Shown piece by piece: positions 9,520 through 17,451 of a stretch of DNA of 64,000 bases. Position 1 is the first letter of the stretch. Every line of letters begins with the position of its first letter. The stretch comes from Marinoscillum sp965229915. Its GTDB lineage: Bacteria; Bacteroidota; Bacteroidia; Cytophagales; Cyclobacteriaceae. The position numbers and the translations under genes are program-made. Under the pieces are notes generated by a model that ran no database searches, had not been told where the DNA came from, and saw only the letters and a program-made list of their open reading frames with translations. The stretch is from positions 4,464,001 to 4,528,000 of the forward strand of contig NZ_CBDDJZ010000001.1 in NCBI RefSeq assembly GCF_965229915.1, in the 5' to 3' direction.

Positions 9520-10218
9520 TTAACTGAAAAGGGTATAATTACCGAATTGATCGGAAGGAGCTGCGGCCTGGATCAGGGACTGGTCGTTATTTTCCAATTC
9601 GGTTATTCTGGGGCTTACAGCATGCATGAAGAGCTTTTCATCGGTGACTTGATCGAGTAGTTCGCTAACATCGTCCAGCGTGAGTTCTTCATTCAGCCAT
9701 TTTTCACTCATTTGTTTGTTGAGGATAGCTGGCATGTCTTCACTGTAGCTCCCTAGCCTGGCTTGTGCAGGTACAGTGATCATGTTGAACGTATGTGATA
9801 AGTTGCCATCCAGATCTTCAAACTCCTCATAGATTCCTGCTATTCCGAAAGGAGTGTGGTGCTGCTGATAGCAGAAATATGGCGCCTTTTGTTTTTTACT
9901 AAGCTGCTTCCAGACGTAAAAGCCATTTGCAGCAATCAGGCACCTGGACTTTTCAATGGCTTTTTTGTAAGCCGGACGCTGAAATGCACTGTCTTTGGTC
10001 AGGTTGAACAGACGTGGTGAAAGCGCTTTGTTATTGGCCATCTGCTGAGTTTGTCCCCAGTGAAAGAACTGAATCATGTCTTGGCGGTTGAGGGCAACCA
10101 CTGGTAGGGGTTGGGTAGGGCCGGCGTTGTAGCTCACAAATGTGTCCACAGGAAGTTCAGCGTTCATGAACTTCTCCAGTTCTGGCTTTTCACAGAATAT
10201 GGTGTATCTATCGTACAT
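9520..10218 (-). CDS. SRAP (YedK/HMCES-like) domain protein with degenerate active site
   Basis: 232 residues with the SRAP fold signature: YNAGPTQPLPV near residue 30, FFHWG near 51, RCLIAANGFYVWK near 92-104 and EDMPAIL near 160-166. Active SRAP proteins expose Cys2 after Met removal and form a thiazolidine link with abasic sites in single-stranded DNA, helped by Asn75, Glu105 and His160 (YedK numbers). Here position 2 is Tyr, the Glu is Val102 and the His aligns with Ser159; only Asn72 and Arg4 appear kept. The ATG at 10218 is chosen because the domain begins there; a longer reading frame to 10341 would run into the upstream gene. It lies 34 bases after the hydrolase. Probably a DNA-binding pseudoenzyme or a decaying paralog. 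Confidence 0.8.
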   Translation of the reverse strand: MYDRYTIFCEKPELEKFMNAELPVDTFVSYNAGPTQPLPVVALNRQDMIQFFHWGQTQQMANNKALSPRLFNLTKDSAFQRPAYKKAIEKSRCLIAANGFYVWKQLSKKQKAPYFCYQQHHTPFGIAGIYEEFEDLDGNLSHTFNMITVPAQARLGSYSEDMPAILNKQMSEKWLNEELTLDDVSELLDQVTDEKLFMHAVSPRITELENNDQSLIQAAAPSDQFGNYTLFS

Positions 10219-10252
10219 TAAACGGAAAGATAGCAATGCTCGAGGTGCATTT

Positions 10253-11209
10253 CTATAGTTGCTGGAAAAATTCCAGAGCCTTTTGTTCTGACCAGTAAAC
10301 TTTCTGAGGGTTGATGCTGATAAAGCCCACATGGCCACCATGTGCGGTGGTCTCTAGTGTCACGTTGGGTAAGTTTTCGGTCAGTGAATGATCCAGACTC
10401 TCCGGGGTGAGGAATGGATCGTTTTTCGCATTAAGTATGAGAGTAGGTACCTCTATTCCATTTAAGAAATACTTACTGCTACACTGACGGTAATAATCTG
10501 TGGCATCTTTATATCCGTGCAGTTTGGAAGTAAACGCATCATCAAATTCCCGGATTGTTTTCACATCATTCAGAGTTGATACATCAATTTTCCCAGGCAT
10601 TGCTGCGGCTTTGTCTTTTACTTTTTGAATCAGTGTTCTCAAAAACCTACGTTCATATATTTTACCTCTGAGCGAACTCAGGTTGTTCGATCCTTTGTCC
10701 AGATCGAGGGGAGTACTTACCGCTACAGCCCCTTTTATTTTTGGACTCCTGGAGGATTCTCCCAGGTATTTCAGGGTCATGTTTCCTCCCAAACTGAAAC
10801 CTACCAAAAAGACTTTTTTGTAATCGGGAATGGCATGTTGGACTACTTCATCCAGATCATCAGTGGCTCCACTATGGTAAAAACGCACGGCTTTGTTCAT
10901 CTCACCACTACACCCTCTGAAGTTCCAGGCCAGCACATCATAGCCATTTTCAGTGAAGTGCTTGGCCATACCAAGTACATAGGGACGATCACTGCCTCCT
11001 TCCAACCCATGCTGCACGATGACCAGTCGGTCACTGCCTTGTTTGCGCCAATCCAGGTCCACGAAATCCCCGTCGGATAAGGTGAGTCGCTCACGATCAG
11101 GAGCTTTAAGTCCTTTTACCTTTCTAAACAAGGCAGGATAGATCGTTTCCAGATGTCCAGAGATAAAACGTTTGGGTCTTTTGTAGCTGGAGTTGTCAGA
11201 TGCCGGCAT
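10253..11209 (-). CDS. Alpha/beta hydrolase, YheT/ABHD1-3 family
   Basis: 318 residues. Family marks: the N-terminal GHLETIYPALFR, oxyanion region HGLEGGSDRPYV, nucleophile elbow VGFSLGGN, acid in NAKNDPFL and the catalytic His in HGGHVGF. The YheT group includes esterases acting on lipids or small esters, mostly uncharacterised in bacteria. No signal peptide, so cytoplasmic. It is co-directional with the SRAP gene 34 bases downstream, and its start is divergent from the pdh E2 gene across a 137-base gap that contains the E2 promoter. Confidence 0.88.
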   Translation of the reverse strand: MPASDNSSYKRPKRFISGHLETIYPALFRKVKGLKAPDRERLTLSDGDFVDLDWRKQGSDRLVIVQHGLEGGSDRPYVLGMAKHFTENGYDVLAWNFRGCSGEMNKAVRFYHSGATDDLDEVVQHAIPDYKKVFLVGFSLGGNMTLKYLGESSRSPKIKGAVAVSTPLDLDKGSNNLSSLRGKIYERRFLRTLIQKVKDKAAAMPGKIDVSTLNDVKTIREFDDAFTSKLHGYKDATDYYRQCSSKYFLNGIEVPTLILNAKNDPFLTPESLDHSLTENLPNVTLETTAHGGHVGFISINPQKVYWSEQKALEFFQQL

Positions 11210-11278
11210 TTTGGAATTTTAAAAACTTTATCCTCGTTTTTGCATTTATTTTAAAAACCAAATTAAAAGATTCAGATG

Positions 11279-11310
11279 TGTTGGAGAAAAACACACATGG
11301 ATTAACTTTG
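11279..11310 (+). promoter_or_regulatory. Bacteroidetes-type promoter for the pyruvate dehydrogenase E2 gene
   Basis: TGTTG at 11279-11283, a 19-base spacer and TAACTTTG at 11303-11310 match the Bacteroidetes sigma-A consensus (TTG, N19-21, TAnnTTTG). The start codon is 37 bases downstream of the -7 box. Confidence 0.6.
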
Positions 11311-11346
11311 GATTTGATTTGTTAGGGTAAAAATAACGCTTATAAA

Positions 11347-13008
11347 ATGGCTGAAGTAATCAGAATGCCAAAGATGAGTGACACCATGGAAGAAGGAGTC
11401 ATCGCATCTTGGATAAAAAAAGAAGGAGACGAAGTAGAATCTGGGGATGTACTGGCTGAAGTAGAAACTGATAAAGCCACCATGGAGCTGGAATCTTACC
11501 AGGATGGTGTGCTACTACATATAGGAGTAAAAGAACAAGAAGCGGTGCCAGTGGATGGTGTGATCGCTATTATTGGAGAAAAAGGAGAGGATATATCTAG
11601 TTTGCTCAAAGATCTGGAAAGCGGATCAAATGGAGCAGCTAGCGGAGATGATGCGAAAGAGGAAGAGTCCTCTGATGAGCCTGCGGGTGAAGAAGTAGAC
11701 ACATCTGATATCAATGCTTCGGTCATTCGAATGCCAAAAATGAGTGATACCATGGAAGAGGGTGTCATCGCTCAATGGCTGAAAAAAGAAGGTGACGAAG
11801 TTTCCTCAGGTGATATATTAGCCGAGGTAGAAACGGATAAGGCCACTATGGAGCTGGAAGCCTACGAAGATGGTACATTGCTTCATATTGCAATAGAAGA
11901 CGGTGGATCAGTTCCTATTGATGGTGTCATTGCCATTATTGGTGAAAAAGATGCCGACTGGAAGTCATTGCTCAAAGCTGAGTCTGGTGGAGGGTCCAAA
12001 AAATCTGAGAAAAAAGAAGAGCCTAAGCAAGAAGCTAAAAAAGAAAGCACCTCGGCATCCTCTTCGGCACCAACTGCACAGCCTACACAAGATACTACTA
12101 CTGATGGTGGAAGAATCAAAGCTTCACCATTGGCGAAGAAGATTGCTGCAGAAAAGGGTTACGATCTGAGTCAAATCCCAGGATCAGGGGATGGAGGAAG
12201 AATTGTGAAAAAAGATGTAGAAGAGTTTACACCTTCACAAGCTCCGGCTTCAGCACCTGTAGCAGACAGTAAAGGAAAAGAAGGAGCACCGGTGGTGAAC
12301 CTACCGAAGGTAGTAGGAGAAGAAAGCTATACGGATGTGCCGGCTTCTCAAATGAGAAAGGCGATCGCCAAAGGATTGATGAACAGTCAGTTCGGAGCAC
12401 CACACTTCTACCTGACCATGGATATCGATATGGACAAAACCATTGAAGCTCGCGCAGCGATCAATGAATTGTCTCCAGTGAAGATTTCCTTCAACGATAT
12501 TGTAATCAAAGCGGTGGCTGCTGCTTTGAGGCAACACCCTAATGTTAATACCTATTGGCTGGACGAGTCCAAGACCATTCGTAAGAACGACCACATTCAT
12601 GTAGGTGTAGCAATGGCCATTGAAGATGGACTCATCGTGCCGGTTGTGAAATTTGCGGATAGCAAGAGCCTCGCGCACATTTCTACTGAGGTGAAGGAAT
12701 TTGCTCAGAAAGCAAAAGCAAAGAAGATCACTCCAGACGAAATGCAGGGGAATACCTTCACGGTCTCCAACCTGGGAATGTTCGGAATCGAAGAGTTTAC
12801 ATCGATCATCAATGCACCGGAGTCTTGTATCCTCGCTGTAGGGGCGATCAGTCAGGTGCCTGTGGTAAAAGATGGTCAAATCGTGCCGGGTAATCGCATG
12901 AAAGTAACCCTAACCTGTGATCACCGGACGGTAGATGGAGCCACTGGAGCAGCCTTCCTGAAAACACTGAAAGGCTATATCGAGAATCCTGTGGCGATTT
13001 TGATCTAG
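11347..13008 (+). CDS. aceF: Pyruvate dehydrogenase complex E2, dihydrolipoamide acetyltransferase
   Basis: 553 residues. Transfers the acetyl group from E1-bound hydroxyethyl-TPP to CoA through lipoyl arms and forms the core of the complex. Two lipoyl domains (about 1-80 and 123-205) each carry the lipoylation motif DKATMELE; the modified lysines are Lys43 and Lys165. Acidic and Ala/Lys/Ser-rich linkers separate them. The E1/E3-binding domain (about 257-295, ASPLAKKIAAEKG and GSGDGGRIVKKDV) precedes the catalytic domain (about 325-553), with the conserved HRTVDG near the C-terminus. E1 and E3 genes are not adjacent. The two lipoyl domains are near-identical in their first 45 residues, pointing to recent duplication or gene conversion. 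Confidence 0.95.
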   Translation: MAEVIRMPKMSDTMEEGVIASWIKKEGDEVESGDVLAEVETDKATMELESYQDGVLLHIGVKEQEAVPVDGVIAIIGEKGEDISSLLKDLESGSNGAASGDDAKEEESSDEPAGEEVDTSDINASVIRMPKMSDTMEEGVIAQWLKKEGDEVSSGDILAEVETDKATMELEAYEDGTLLHIAIEDGGSVPIDGVIAIIGEKDADWKSLLKAESGGGSKKSEKKEEPKQEAKKESTSASSSAPTAQPTQDTTTDGGRIKASPLAKKIAAEKGYDLSQIPGSGDGGRIVKKDVEEFTPSQAPASAPVADSKGKEGAPVVNLPKVVGEESYTDVPASQMRKAIAKGLMNSQFGAPHFYLTMDIDMDKTIEARAAINELSPVKISFNDIVIKAVAAALRQHPNVNTYWLDESKTIRKNDHIHVGVAMAIEDGLIVPVVKFADSKSLAHISTEVKEFAQKAKAKKITPDEMQGNTFTVSNLGMFGIEEFTSIINAPESCILAVGAISQVPVVKDGQIVPGNRMKVTLTCDHRTVDGATGAAFLKTLKGYIENPVAILI

Positions 13009-13028
13009 AAAGTAACAAACCATAAATG

Positions 13029-13065
13029 AAATGTCCCGTTAGGAAATGACGGGACATTTTTATTT
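13029..13065 (+). terminator. Rho-independent terminator after aceF
   Basis: An 11-bp perfect stem (AAATGTCCCGT at 13029-13039 with ACGGGACATTT at 13049-13059) and a T-rich tail. It lies 15 bases before hslV, so hslV is probably transcribed separately or by read-through. Confidence 0.85.
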
Positions 13066-13079
13066 AGACTAAGACAGAA

Positions 13080-13616
13080 ATGGAAAAAATCAAATCGACA
13101 ACCGTCGTAGCTATAAAACACAATGGTCAGATCGCTATCGGAGCAGATGGTCAGGCCACCATGGGCAATACCGTGGCGAAAAGCAACGTCAAAAAAATCC
13201 GAAAGCTTCAGGATGGCAAGATCGTTACTGGGTTTGCAGGATCCACGGCGGATGCGTTTACCTTGCTGGAGAGGCTTGATGAAAAGCTGGCCACTTACAC
13301 CGGCAATATGAAGCGGGCCGCAGTAGAGCTGGCCAAGGACTGGCGAACTGATCGCTACCTCCGAAGATTGGAGGCCATGATGATTGTGGCGGATAAAAAC
13401 GAAATTTTGGTGATCTCAGGTACTGGAGATGTGCTGGAGCCGGATGATGACATTGCGTCGATTGGGTCTGGTAGCATGTATGCTCGCTCAGCAGCGATGG
13501 GTTTGAAGCGTCACGCCACTGATCTGACAGCAGAAGAAATGGTTCGAGAAAGCCTCAACATAGCCGCAGATATTTGCATCTACACTAATCATAATCTGGT
13601 GGTGGAGACGTTGTGA
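13080..13616 (+). CDS. hslV: ATP-dependent protease HslVU, peptidase subunit HslV
   Basis: 178 residues. Proteasome-like threonine peptidase that forms a double hexamer capped by the HslU ATPase. After the short propeptide MEKIKS the mature chain would start with Thr7 (TTVVAIKHNG), the nucleophile. The motifs GADGQATMGN, VKKIRKL, GFAGSTADAFTLLERLDEKL and YARSAA are all present, and the length is normal. hslU is not next to it, unlike the hslVU operon of many bacteria. A terminator follows. Nothing in the sequence suggests loss of activity. Confidence 0.95.
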   Translation: MEKIKSTTVVAIKHNGQIAIGADGQATMGNTVAKSNVKKIRKLQDGKIVTGFAGSTADAFTLLERLDEKLATYTGNMKRAAVELAKDWRTDRYLRRLEAMMIVADKNEILVISGTGDVLEPDDDIASIGSGSMYARSAAMGLKRHATDLTAEEMVRESLNIAADICIYTNHNLVVETL

Positions 13617-13636
13617 CATTCGAATAGTAAGGAATC

Positions 13637-13672
13637 AAAAGGTCATGCTGGATTACTGGTGTGACCTTTTTC
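13637..13672 (+). terminator. Rho-independent terminator after hslV
   Basis: Stem AAAAGGTCA (13637-13645) pairs with TGACCTTTT (13662-13670), followed by further T residues. Confidence 0.75.
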
Positions 13673-13679
13673 GTTTAAA

Positions 13680-13728
13680 AATACTCCAATCGAGGTATTG
13701 AGTATTGTCTGGAGATATGGCTATTTTG
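13680..13728 (+). promoter_or_regulatory. Palindromic operator abutting the promoter of the histidine kinase gene (site 1)
   Basis: The 20-base imperfect palindrome AATACTCCAATCGAGGTATT (13680-13699) ends in the TTG of a -33 element (13698-13700). Twenty bases later comes CTATTTTG (13721-13728), a weak -7 box. The same composite (palindrome, TTG, N20, TAnnTTTR) recurs at 16254-16302 and 16403-16451, so this is a candidate binding site for the response regulator encoded two genes away, which would make the system autoregulatory. Confidence 0.6.
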
Positions 13729-13760
13729 AATTCTGGTATTAGTTCAGGTCAATTTAGTTC

Positions 13761-15629
13761 ATGAAAAAGGTCTTCATAAGTGTTTTCTGTACATTCTTCT
13801 GGATGATTGGGTTTTGCGCTCAGAGATCTCTGGATGTGCGAGATTGTGAAGATGACGAAAGGTTGTTTCTGAACCAATACATGGACGTGCTAAAGACGGA
13901 TTCCATGATTCCTTTTGAGTTGGTTAGAAGTGAGCGGTATGACACCCTGTTCACACCATTAGGTACCAGCCCTGTGTTGCAAGTGGGATACAACGACGAT
14001 TTTTACTGGTTTCGATTTCAGGTGTCCAATCCGCTTTCTCGTTCGGTGCAACTAAAAATGTTGCTTGGGCAAATTGGCATATTAGAGGGGGAGTTGTTTC
14101 AATCTTCCAACGCTGGATGGAGATCATTGGGGAAGATAGGTTATCAATACCCATTTGAGTCTCGACCCTATAATTACACCCATTATGTTTTCCCTATAGA
14201 AATATCCCCACAGACCACGGATACTTTTTACTTGTTTACTGATGAGCGACATGCTTTTCGGGTGATTGCCACTGCACTTTTGAACAATAGGGAAATGCAA
14301 GCTGCAACTATGGAGTTCTATACTTTCTTTGGTTTTATCACTGGGGTACTTGGCTTGTTTTTGTTGCTAAACATTTACTTGTACTTCACTACCAAAGATC
14401 AAATTCACGCCTGGTATGCGCTTTATATTTTTTTAGAAATAGCCTTTCTCTTTAAGCATGATGGACTTGATTCCCAGTTTCTGGGGATGGATTCGTTTCA
14501 CGGGTATCGCTTGTTCGGAATGGCAGGTGTTTCGGCATTGTTGGTGGCGTGTTTGGTACATGTCATTCAGTTATTTCTTGGCAATATCGAGCGGCAGTCA
14601 TGGGTGTTTCGGTTGACCAGTTTTTTGAAGTATGCCATCGTGGTTTTTGGTTTGGCTCACTTCGTGATATTCTATGTGAGAGGTGATACCTGGCTCGAAA
14701 CACTCATTTTAGAGCTCACCACCAAATCCATGATTGTGGGACTGCTACTGGTGTTTGTCAATACAGTTATCAGCATCTATCGTGGATATAAGAGTGCATG
14801 GCTGGTGCTGGTTGGTTTGTCTGTCTTTTTGATCGGGGGAATGGAGCGCACGCTGATGGCCGAGACTGTAACTTATATTTTTCCACCTAATCTCTTTCAG
14901 GTTGGTATGTTGATCGAGACTACTGTTATTTCATTTGGTTTAATGTATCGATATCGGTTGTTTCAAAAGGAAAAGGAACAGATTGCTCAAGAGCTGCAAA
15001 GCGAAAAAGAAACCAAAGCTGGAGAGATCATAGGCGCACAGGAAAATGAACGAAAGCGTATCGCAGAAGATCTTCATGATGATCTGGGTAGTAACCTGGC
15101 CGTTATTCAGCTTAACCTGCAAACGCTCAAGTCAGAAGATCATCGAAAGTCTGAAATAATGAGTTTGCTTGAAGATACATCAGCTAGGGTACGTCAGATT
15201 TCTCACAACCTGATGCCACCACAGTTTAGTGAGGTAGCACTGGAAGATGTGATTAATGCATATTTTGAACAGCTCAATGAAGAATCGACAATCGGGTTTA
15301 CTTTTCATCTGGTAGGTAGTAGTGAGCATTTTGATAAGTCGGAGGAGTTGATCATCTATCGGATTATTATGGAGCTGACCAGCAATGTGCTACGTCATTC
15401 TCAGGCTAGCGAGTCCACTGTTCAGCTTTTCTTTCAACAGGGAGGATGTGAGCTAATAGTAGAAGACAATGGAGTCGGTTTCCAGAGCACTGAAGGTGGT
15501 ATTGGTTTGCGAAATGTCAGGTCTAGGGTAGATTATCTGCATGGCACTTTTTCTATTGATTCAGGCAATAAGGGTACTACGGTGATTGTAGAAATTCCAC
15601 ATACTAAAGGAAATGGCGCAAAAAAATAA
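13761..15629 (+). CDS. 7TMR-DISM sensor histidine kinase (NarL-partner type)
   Basis: 622 residues. Signal peptide (about 1-20), an extracytoplasmic 7TMR-DISM extracellular domain (about 30-170), seven transmembrane helices (about 185-395), a coiled coil (about 398-425), a HisKA_3 dimerisation domain with the phospho-accepting His439 in RIAEDLHDDLGSN, and an HATPase domain (about 515-615) with DNGVGF and GIGLRNVRSRV. It should sense a small molecule or carbohydrate outside the membrane and phosphorylate the response regulator whose start overlaps it by 17 bases. A palindromic operator lies directly at its promoter, suggesting feedback control. Ligand unknown. Confidence 0.9.
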   Translation: MKKVFISVFCTFFWMIGFCAQRSLDVRDCEDDERLFLNQYMDVLKTDSMIPFELVRSERYDTLFTPLGTSPVLQVGYNDDFYWFRFQVSNPLSRSVQLKMLLGQIGILEGELFQSSNAGWRSLGKIGYQYPFESRPYNYTHYVFPIEISPQTTDTFYLFTDERHAFRVIATALLNNREMQAATMEFYTFFGFITGVLGLFLLLNIYLYFTTKDQIHAWYALYIFLEIAFLFKHDGLDSQFLGMDSFHGYRLFGMAGVSALLVACLVHVIQLFLGNIERQSWVFRLTSFLKYAIVVFGLAHFVIFYVRGDTWLETLILELTTKSMIVGLLLVFVNTVISIYRGYKSAWLVLVGLSVFLIGGMERTLMAETVTYIFPPNLFQVGMLIETTVISFGLMYRYRLFQKEKEQIAQELQSEKETKAGEIIGAQENERKRIAEDLHDDLGSNLAVIQLNLQTLKSEDHRKSEIMSLLEDTSARVRQISHNLMPPQFSEVALEDVINAYFEQLNEESTIGFTFHLVGSSEHFDKSEELIIYRIIMELTSNVLRHSQASESTVQLFFQQGGCELIVEDNGVGFQSTEGGIGLRNVRSRVDYLHGTFSIDSGNKGTTVIVEIPHTKGNGAKK

Positions 15630-16248
15630 AATAATCATCGCAGATGATCATGTCTTATTTATTGAAGGCTTAAAGGTCTTGCTGGCTGATCATCCGGAGT
15701 TTGAGATCATTGCCACGGCCAACACGGGGAAAGTACTGCTCAGTTGCCTGGCTGACTTTAAACCTGATCTGATTCTACTGGATATCAATATGCCCGATCT
15801 CAATGGTCTGGAAGCGCTAAAGAAGCTTCATGCTATCTACCCATATATTAAGGTGGTGATGCTCTCCACTTACAATGAGCAATACCTCATAGACCTGGCC
15901 AGAAAATCTGGTGCAAAGGGTTATCTCATTAAGACGACACCCAAGGAAAAGTTAGTCGAAGCAATAGCAAAAGTATGTGCTGGAGGAGAGTTTTATCCAG
16001 AAGGCAAGAAGGAGCAAGTCAAATCTGAAATGGATAAGAATGATGGGTTCCTGAAGCAGTTTAACCTAACCAAAAGAGAATTGGAGATCATGCAACTGGT
16101 CAAAGAAGGAATGACCTCACAGGAGATTGCAGATCAATTGGTTTTAAGTGTGCTGACAGTACGCACGCATCGCAAAAACCTGATGCAAAAGCTCAACCTC
16201 AGCACTCCTGGAGCCCTGGTTAAATTCATGATGGATCATAATTTGTAA
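15613..16248 (+). CDS. NarL/FixJ-family response regulator
   Basis: 211 residues. Receiver domain (about 5-122) with acidic pocket IIADDH and phospho-acceptor Asp57 in LLDINMPDLNG, Thr/Ser in MLSTYN and Lys in GYLIKTTP. A LuxR-type helix-turn-helix (about 148-210) has LTKRELEIMQLVKEGMTSQEIA and TVRTHRKNLMQKL. It overlaps the kinase gene by 17 bases, so the pair is cotranscribed and coupled. NarL-type regulators bind short inverted heptamers; the three palindromes with TACC/GGTA arms at 13680, 16254 and 16403 are the likely targets. Confidence 0.93.
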   Translation: MAQKNKIIIADDHVLFIEGLKVLLADHPEFEIIATANTGKVLLSCLADFKPDLILLDINMPDLNGLEALKKLHAIYPYIKVVMLSTYNEQYLIDLARKSGAKGYLIKTTPKEKLVEAIAKVCAGGEFYPEGKKEQVKSEMDKNDGFLKQFNLTKRELEIMQLVKEGMTSQEIADQLVLSVLTVRTHRKNLMQKLNLSTPGALVKFMMDHNL

Positions 16249-16253
16249 TTCAG

Positions 16254-16302
16254 AATACCTCCTATTCGGTATTGCACCCCATTGGAGTGCCTTCTAACTT
16301 TA
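16254..16302 (+). promoter_or_regulatory. Palindromic operator and promoter (site 2) driving a short noncoding transcript
   Basis: AATACCTCCTATTCGGTATT at 16254-16273 ends in the -33 TTG (16272-16274), followed by exactly 20 bases and TAACTTTA (16295-16302), one base off the -7 consensus. No open reading frame follows before a strong terminator at 16362-16396. The layout is the same as at site 3. Confidence 0.65.
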
Positions 16303-16308
16303 TCATAC

Positions 16309-16396
16309 AGTTAAGCTAGAAGTGCAATTAGACGAATTGACACGGAATAGCACGTTGCGTTAAGGCTACTTGATAACCTATCAGGTGGCCTTTTTT
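16309..16396 (+). ncRNA. Candidate regulator-controlled small RNA
   Basis: The interval between the site 2 promoter (-7 box ending 16302) and the end of a very strong terminator at 16396 would give a transcript of about 88 nucleotides. The interval carries no plausible start codon with ribosome site and no reading frame of note. The terminator alone could instead serve the response regulator transcript, in which case only the promoter copy argues for an RNA gene. The transcription start is estimated from usual spacing. No known RNA family was recognised. Confidence 0.45.
16362..16396 (+). terminator. Strong Rho-independent terminator
   Basis: A 14-bp stem (16362-16375 with 16379-16392, two G-U pairs, no mismatches) closes a three-base loop and runs into six T residues (16391-16396). 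It ends the response regulator operon and any transcript from site 2. Confidence 0.9.
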
Positions 16397-16402
16397 GATA
16401 AT

Positions 16403-16451
16403 TATACCTCCAATTAGGTATTGTGATCGGGTAGAGCGACCCGTAGCTTTG
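16403..16451 (+). promoter_or_regulatory. Palindromic operator and promoter (site 3) of the lipoprotein gene
   Basis: TATACCTCCAATTAGGTATT at 16403-16422 merges with the -33 TTG (16421-16423). Exactly 20 bases follow and then TAGCTTTG (16444-16451), a full match to the Bacteroidetes -7 box. The lipoprotein start is 28 bases downstream. The site differs from site 2 at only three or four of 20 positions. Confidence 0.7.
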
Positions 16452-16479
16452 ATTACAAACCAACATAATATATACTGTA

Positions 16480-17388
16480 ATGAAGAAAATACTACTACCG
16501 CTGATTTTAATGGCCTTTTTGGTAGCGTGTACGGAAGATCCGGCTGAAGATGTAACCAAAGACGACCAGGAGCAAAACGATGATACAAATGATGACAACA
16601 CTGACGATGATACTGACGACAGTGATGATGACACGTCAGATGATGGTGACTGCCATATAGAGACCATAGTGATAGAATGGGATACTGATGATAAGTCTAC
16701 CACTACCTTTGAATATGACGCTGATGGCAACATTGTCAAGATTACCGATCTGGAAGAGTGGGTAGAAGATGGAGTCGCTCAGTCTGACACCGACGTAGTG
16801 ACCGGAGAGTATGAGGATGGTAAATTGGTAAGTGCTGAAGAGTCTGAAGATGGTCAGGTGTATGAGACGTATGAAATCATCTATGATGGAGATAAGATAG
16901 TGAAGTACATAGAGGAAGAAACCGAAGATGGTTCCATCGATGAATATCGATTCACTTATGAAGGTGATCAGGTCGTAAGAGTGGAAAACTGGGACAATTA
17001 CAGTGGAGATACTCAAGGAGAGTTTGTACTCTATTCTTTTGATGAGTTCACATATACCAATGGAAACATAACCAGCATTGTTGGGGAAGATGTATTAGAG
17101 GAGAATGGTGAAAGTTACTCAGTAGATATTACCTATGATGGTAAAAAGAACCCATTAAAAGGGAATCTGCTTTGGATGCTTTGGGAAGGTGATATTACTG
17201 ACTACATAAGCACGAATAATGCACTAACATATGATGAGGAGTACACCTATGATGGAGAGACAGAGCAGTGGAATACCACCATTACCTATGAGTACAATGA
17301 TGCGGAACTACCGACGAAGATTACTTACAGCGACTCAGAAGGTGATACCTGGAGTTATGATCTGGGATACACCTGTGATGAAGATTAA
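16480..17388 (+). CDS. Asp-rich lipoprotein with YD-like repeats, function unknown
   Basis: 302 residues. A lipoprotein signal peptide ends in the lipobox LVAC (Cys17). A strongly acidic Asp/Asn/Thr linker (about 20-57) may bind cations or act as a spacer from the membrane. The rest is built of short beta motifs resembling YD/RHS units (FEYDADGNIVKIT, ITYDGKKNP, EYTYDGET, YEYNDAELPTKIT), as in many Bacteroidetes surface lipoproteins of unknown role. It sits downstream of a palindromic promoter shared with the adjacent two-component system, so it is a likely regulon member. A terminator follows. Confidence 0.8.
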   Translation: MKKILLPLILMAFLVACTEDPAEDVTKDDQEQNDDTNDDNTDDDTDDSDDDTSDDGDCHIETIVIEWDTDDKSTTTFEYDADGNIVKITDLEEWVEDGVAQSDTDVVTGEYEDGKLVSAEESEDGQVYETYEIIYDGDKIVKYIEEETEDGSIDEYRFTYEGDQVVRVENWDNYSGDTQGEFVLYSFDEFTYTNGNITSIVGEDVLEENGESYSVDITYDGKKNPLKGNLLWMLWEGDITDYISTNNALTYDEEYTYDGETEQWNTTITYEYNDAELPTKITYSDSEGDTWSYDLGYTCDED

Positions 17389-17409
17389 TCAGATTTAAAG
17401 AATAAATTG

Positions 17410-17444
17410 AAGCCATCTGCCAGTTAAGTAGATGGCTTTTTTTA
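17410..17444 (+). terminator. Rho-independent terminator after the lipoprotein gene
   Basis: Stem AAGCCATCT (17410-17418) pairs with AGATGGCTT (17430-17438), then a run of T. It lies between convergent genes and may also slow transcription from the RDD side. Confidence 0.8.
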
Positions 17445-17451
17445 TTTACGC

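Noticed and set aside
10219..10341. N-terminal extension of the SRAP gene
   Set aside because: It overlaps the hydrolase gene by 89 bases, and the SRAP domain begins at the ATG at 10218; using the extension would also hide the position 2 comparison.
12301..12879. Long antisense frame inside aceF
   Set aside because: aceF is certain from its catalytic domain; the frame on the other strand has no similarity and reflects codon bias.
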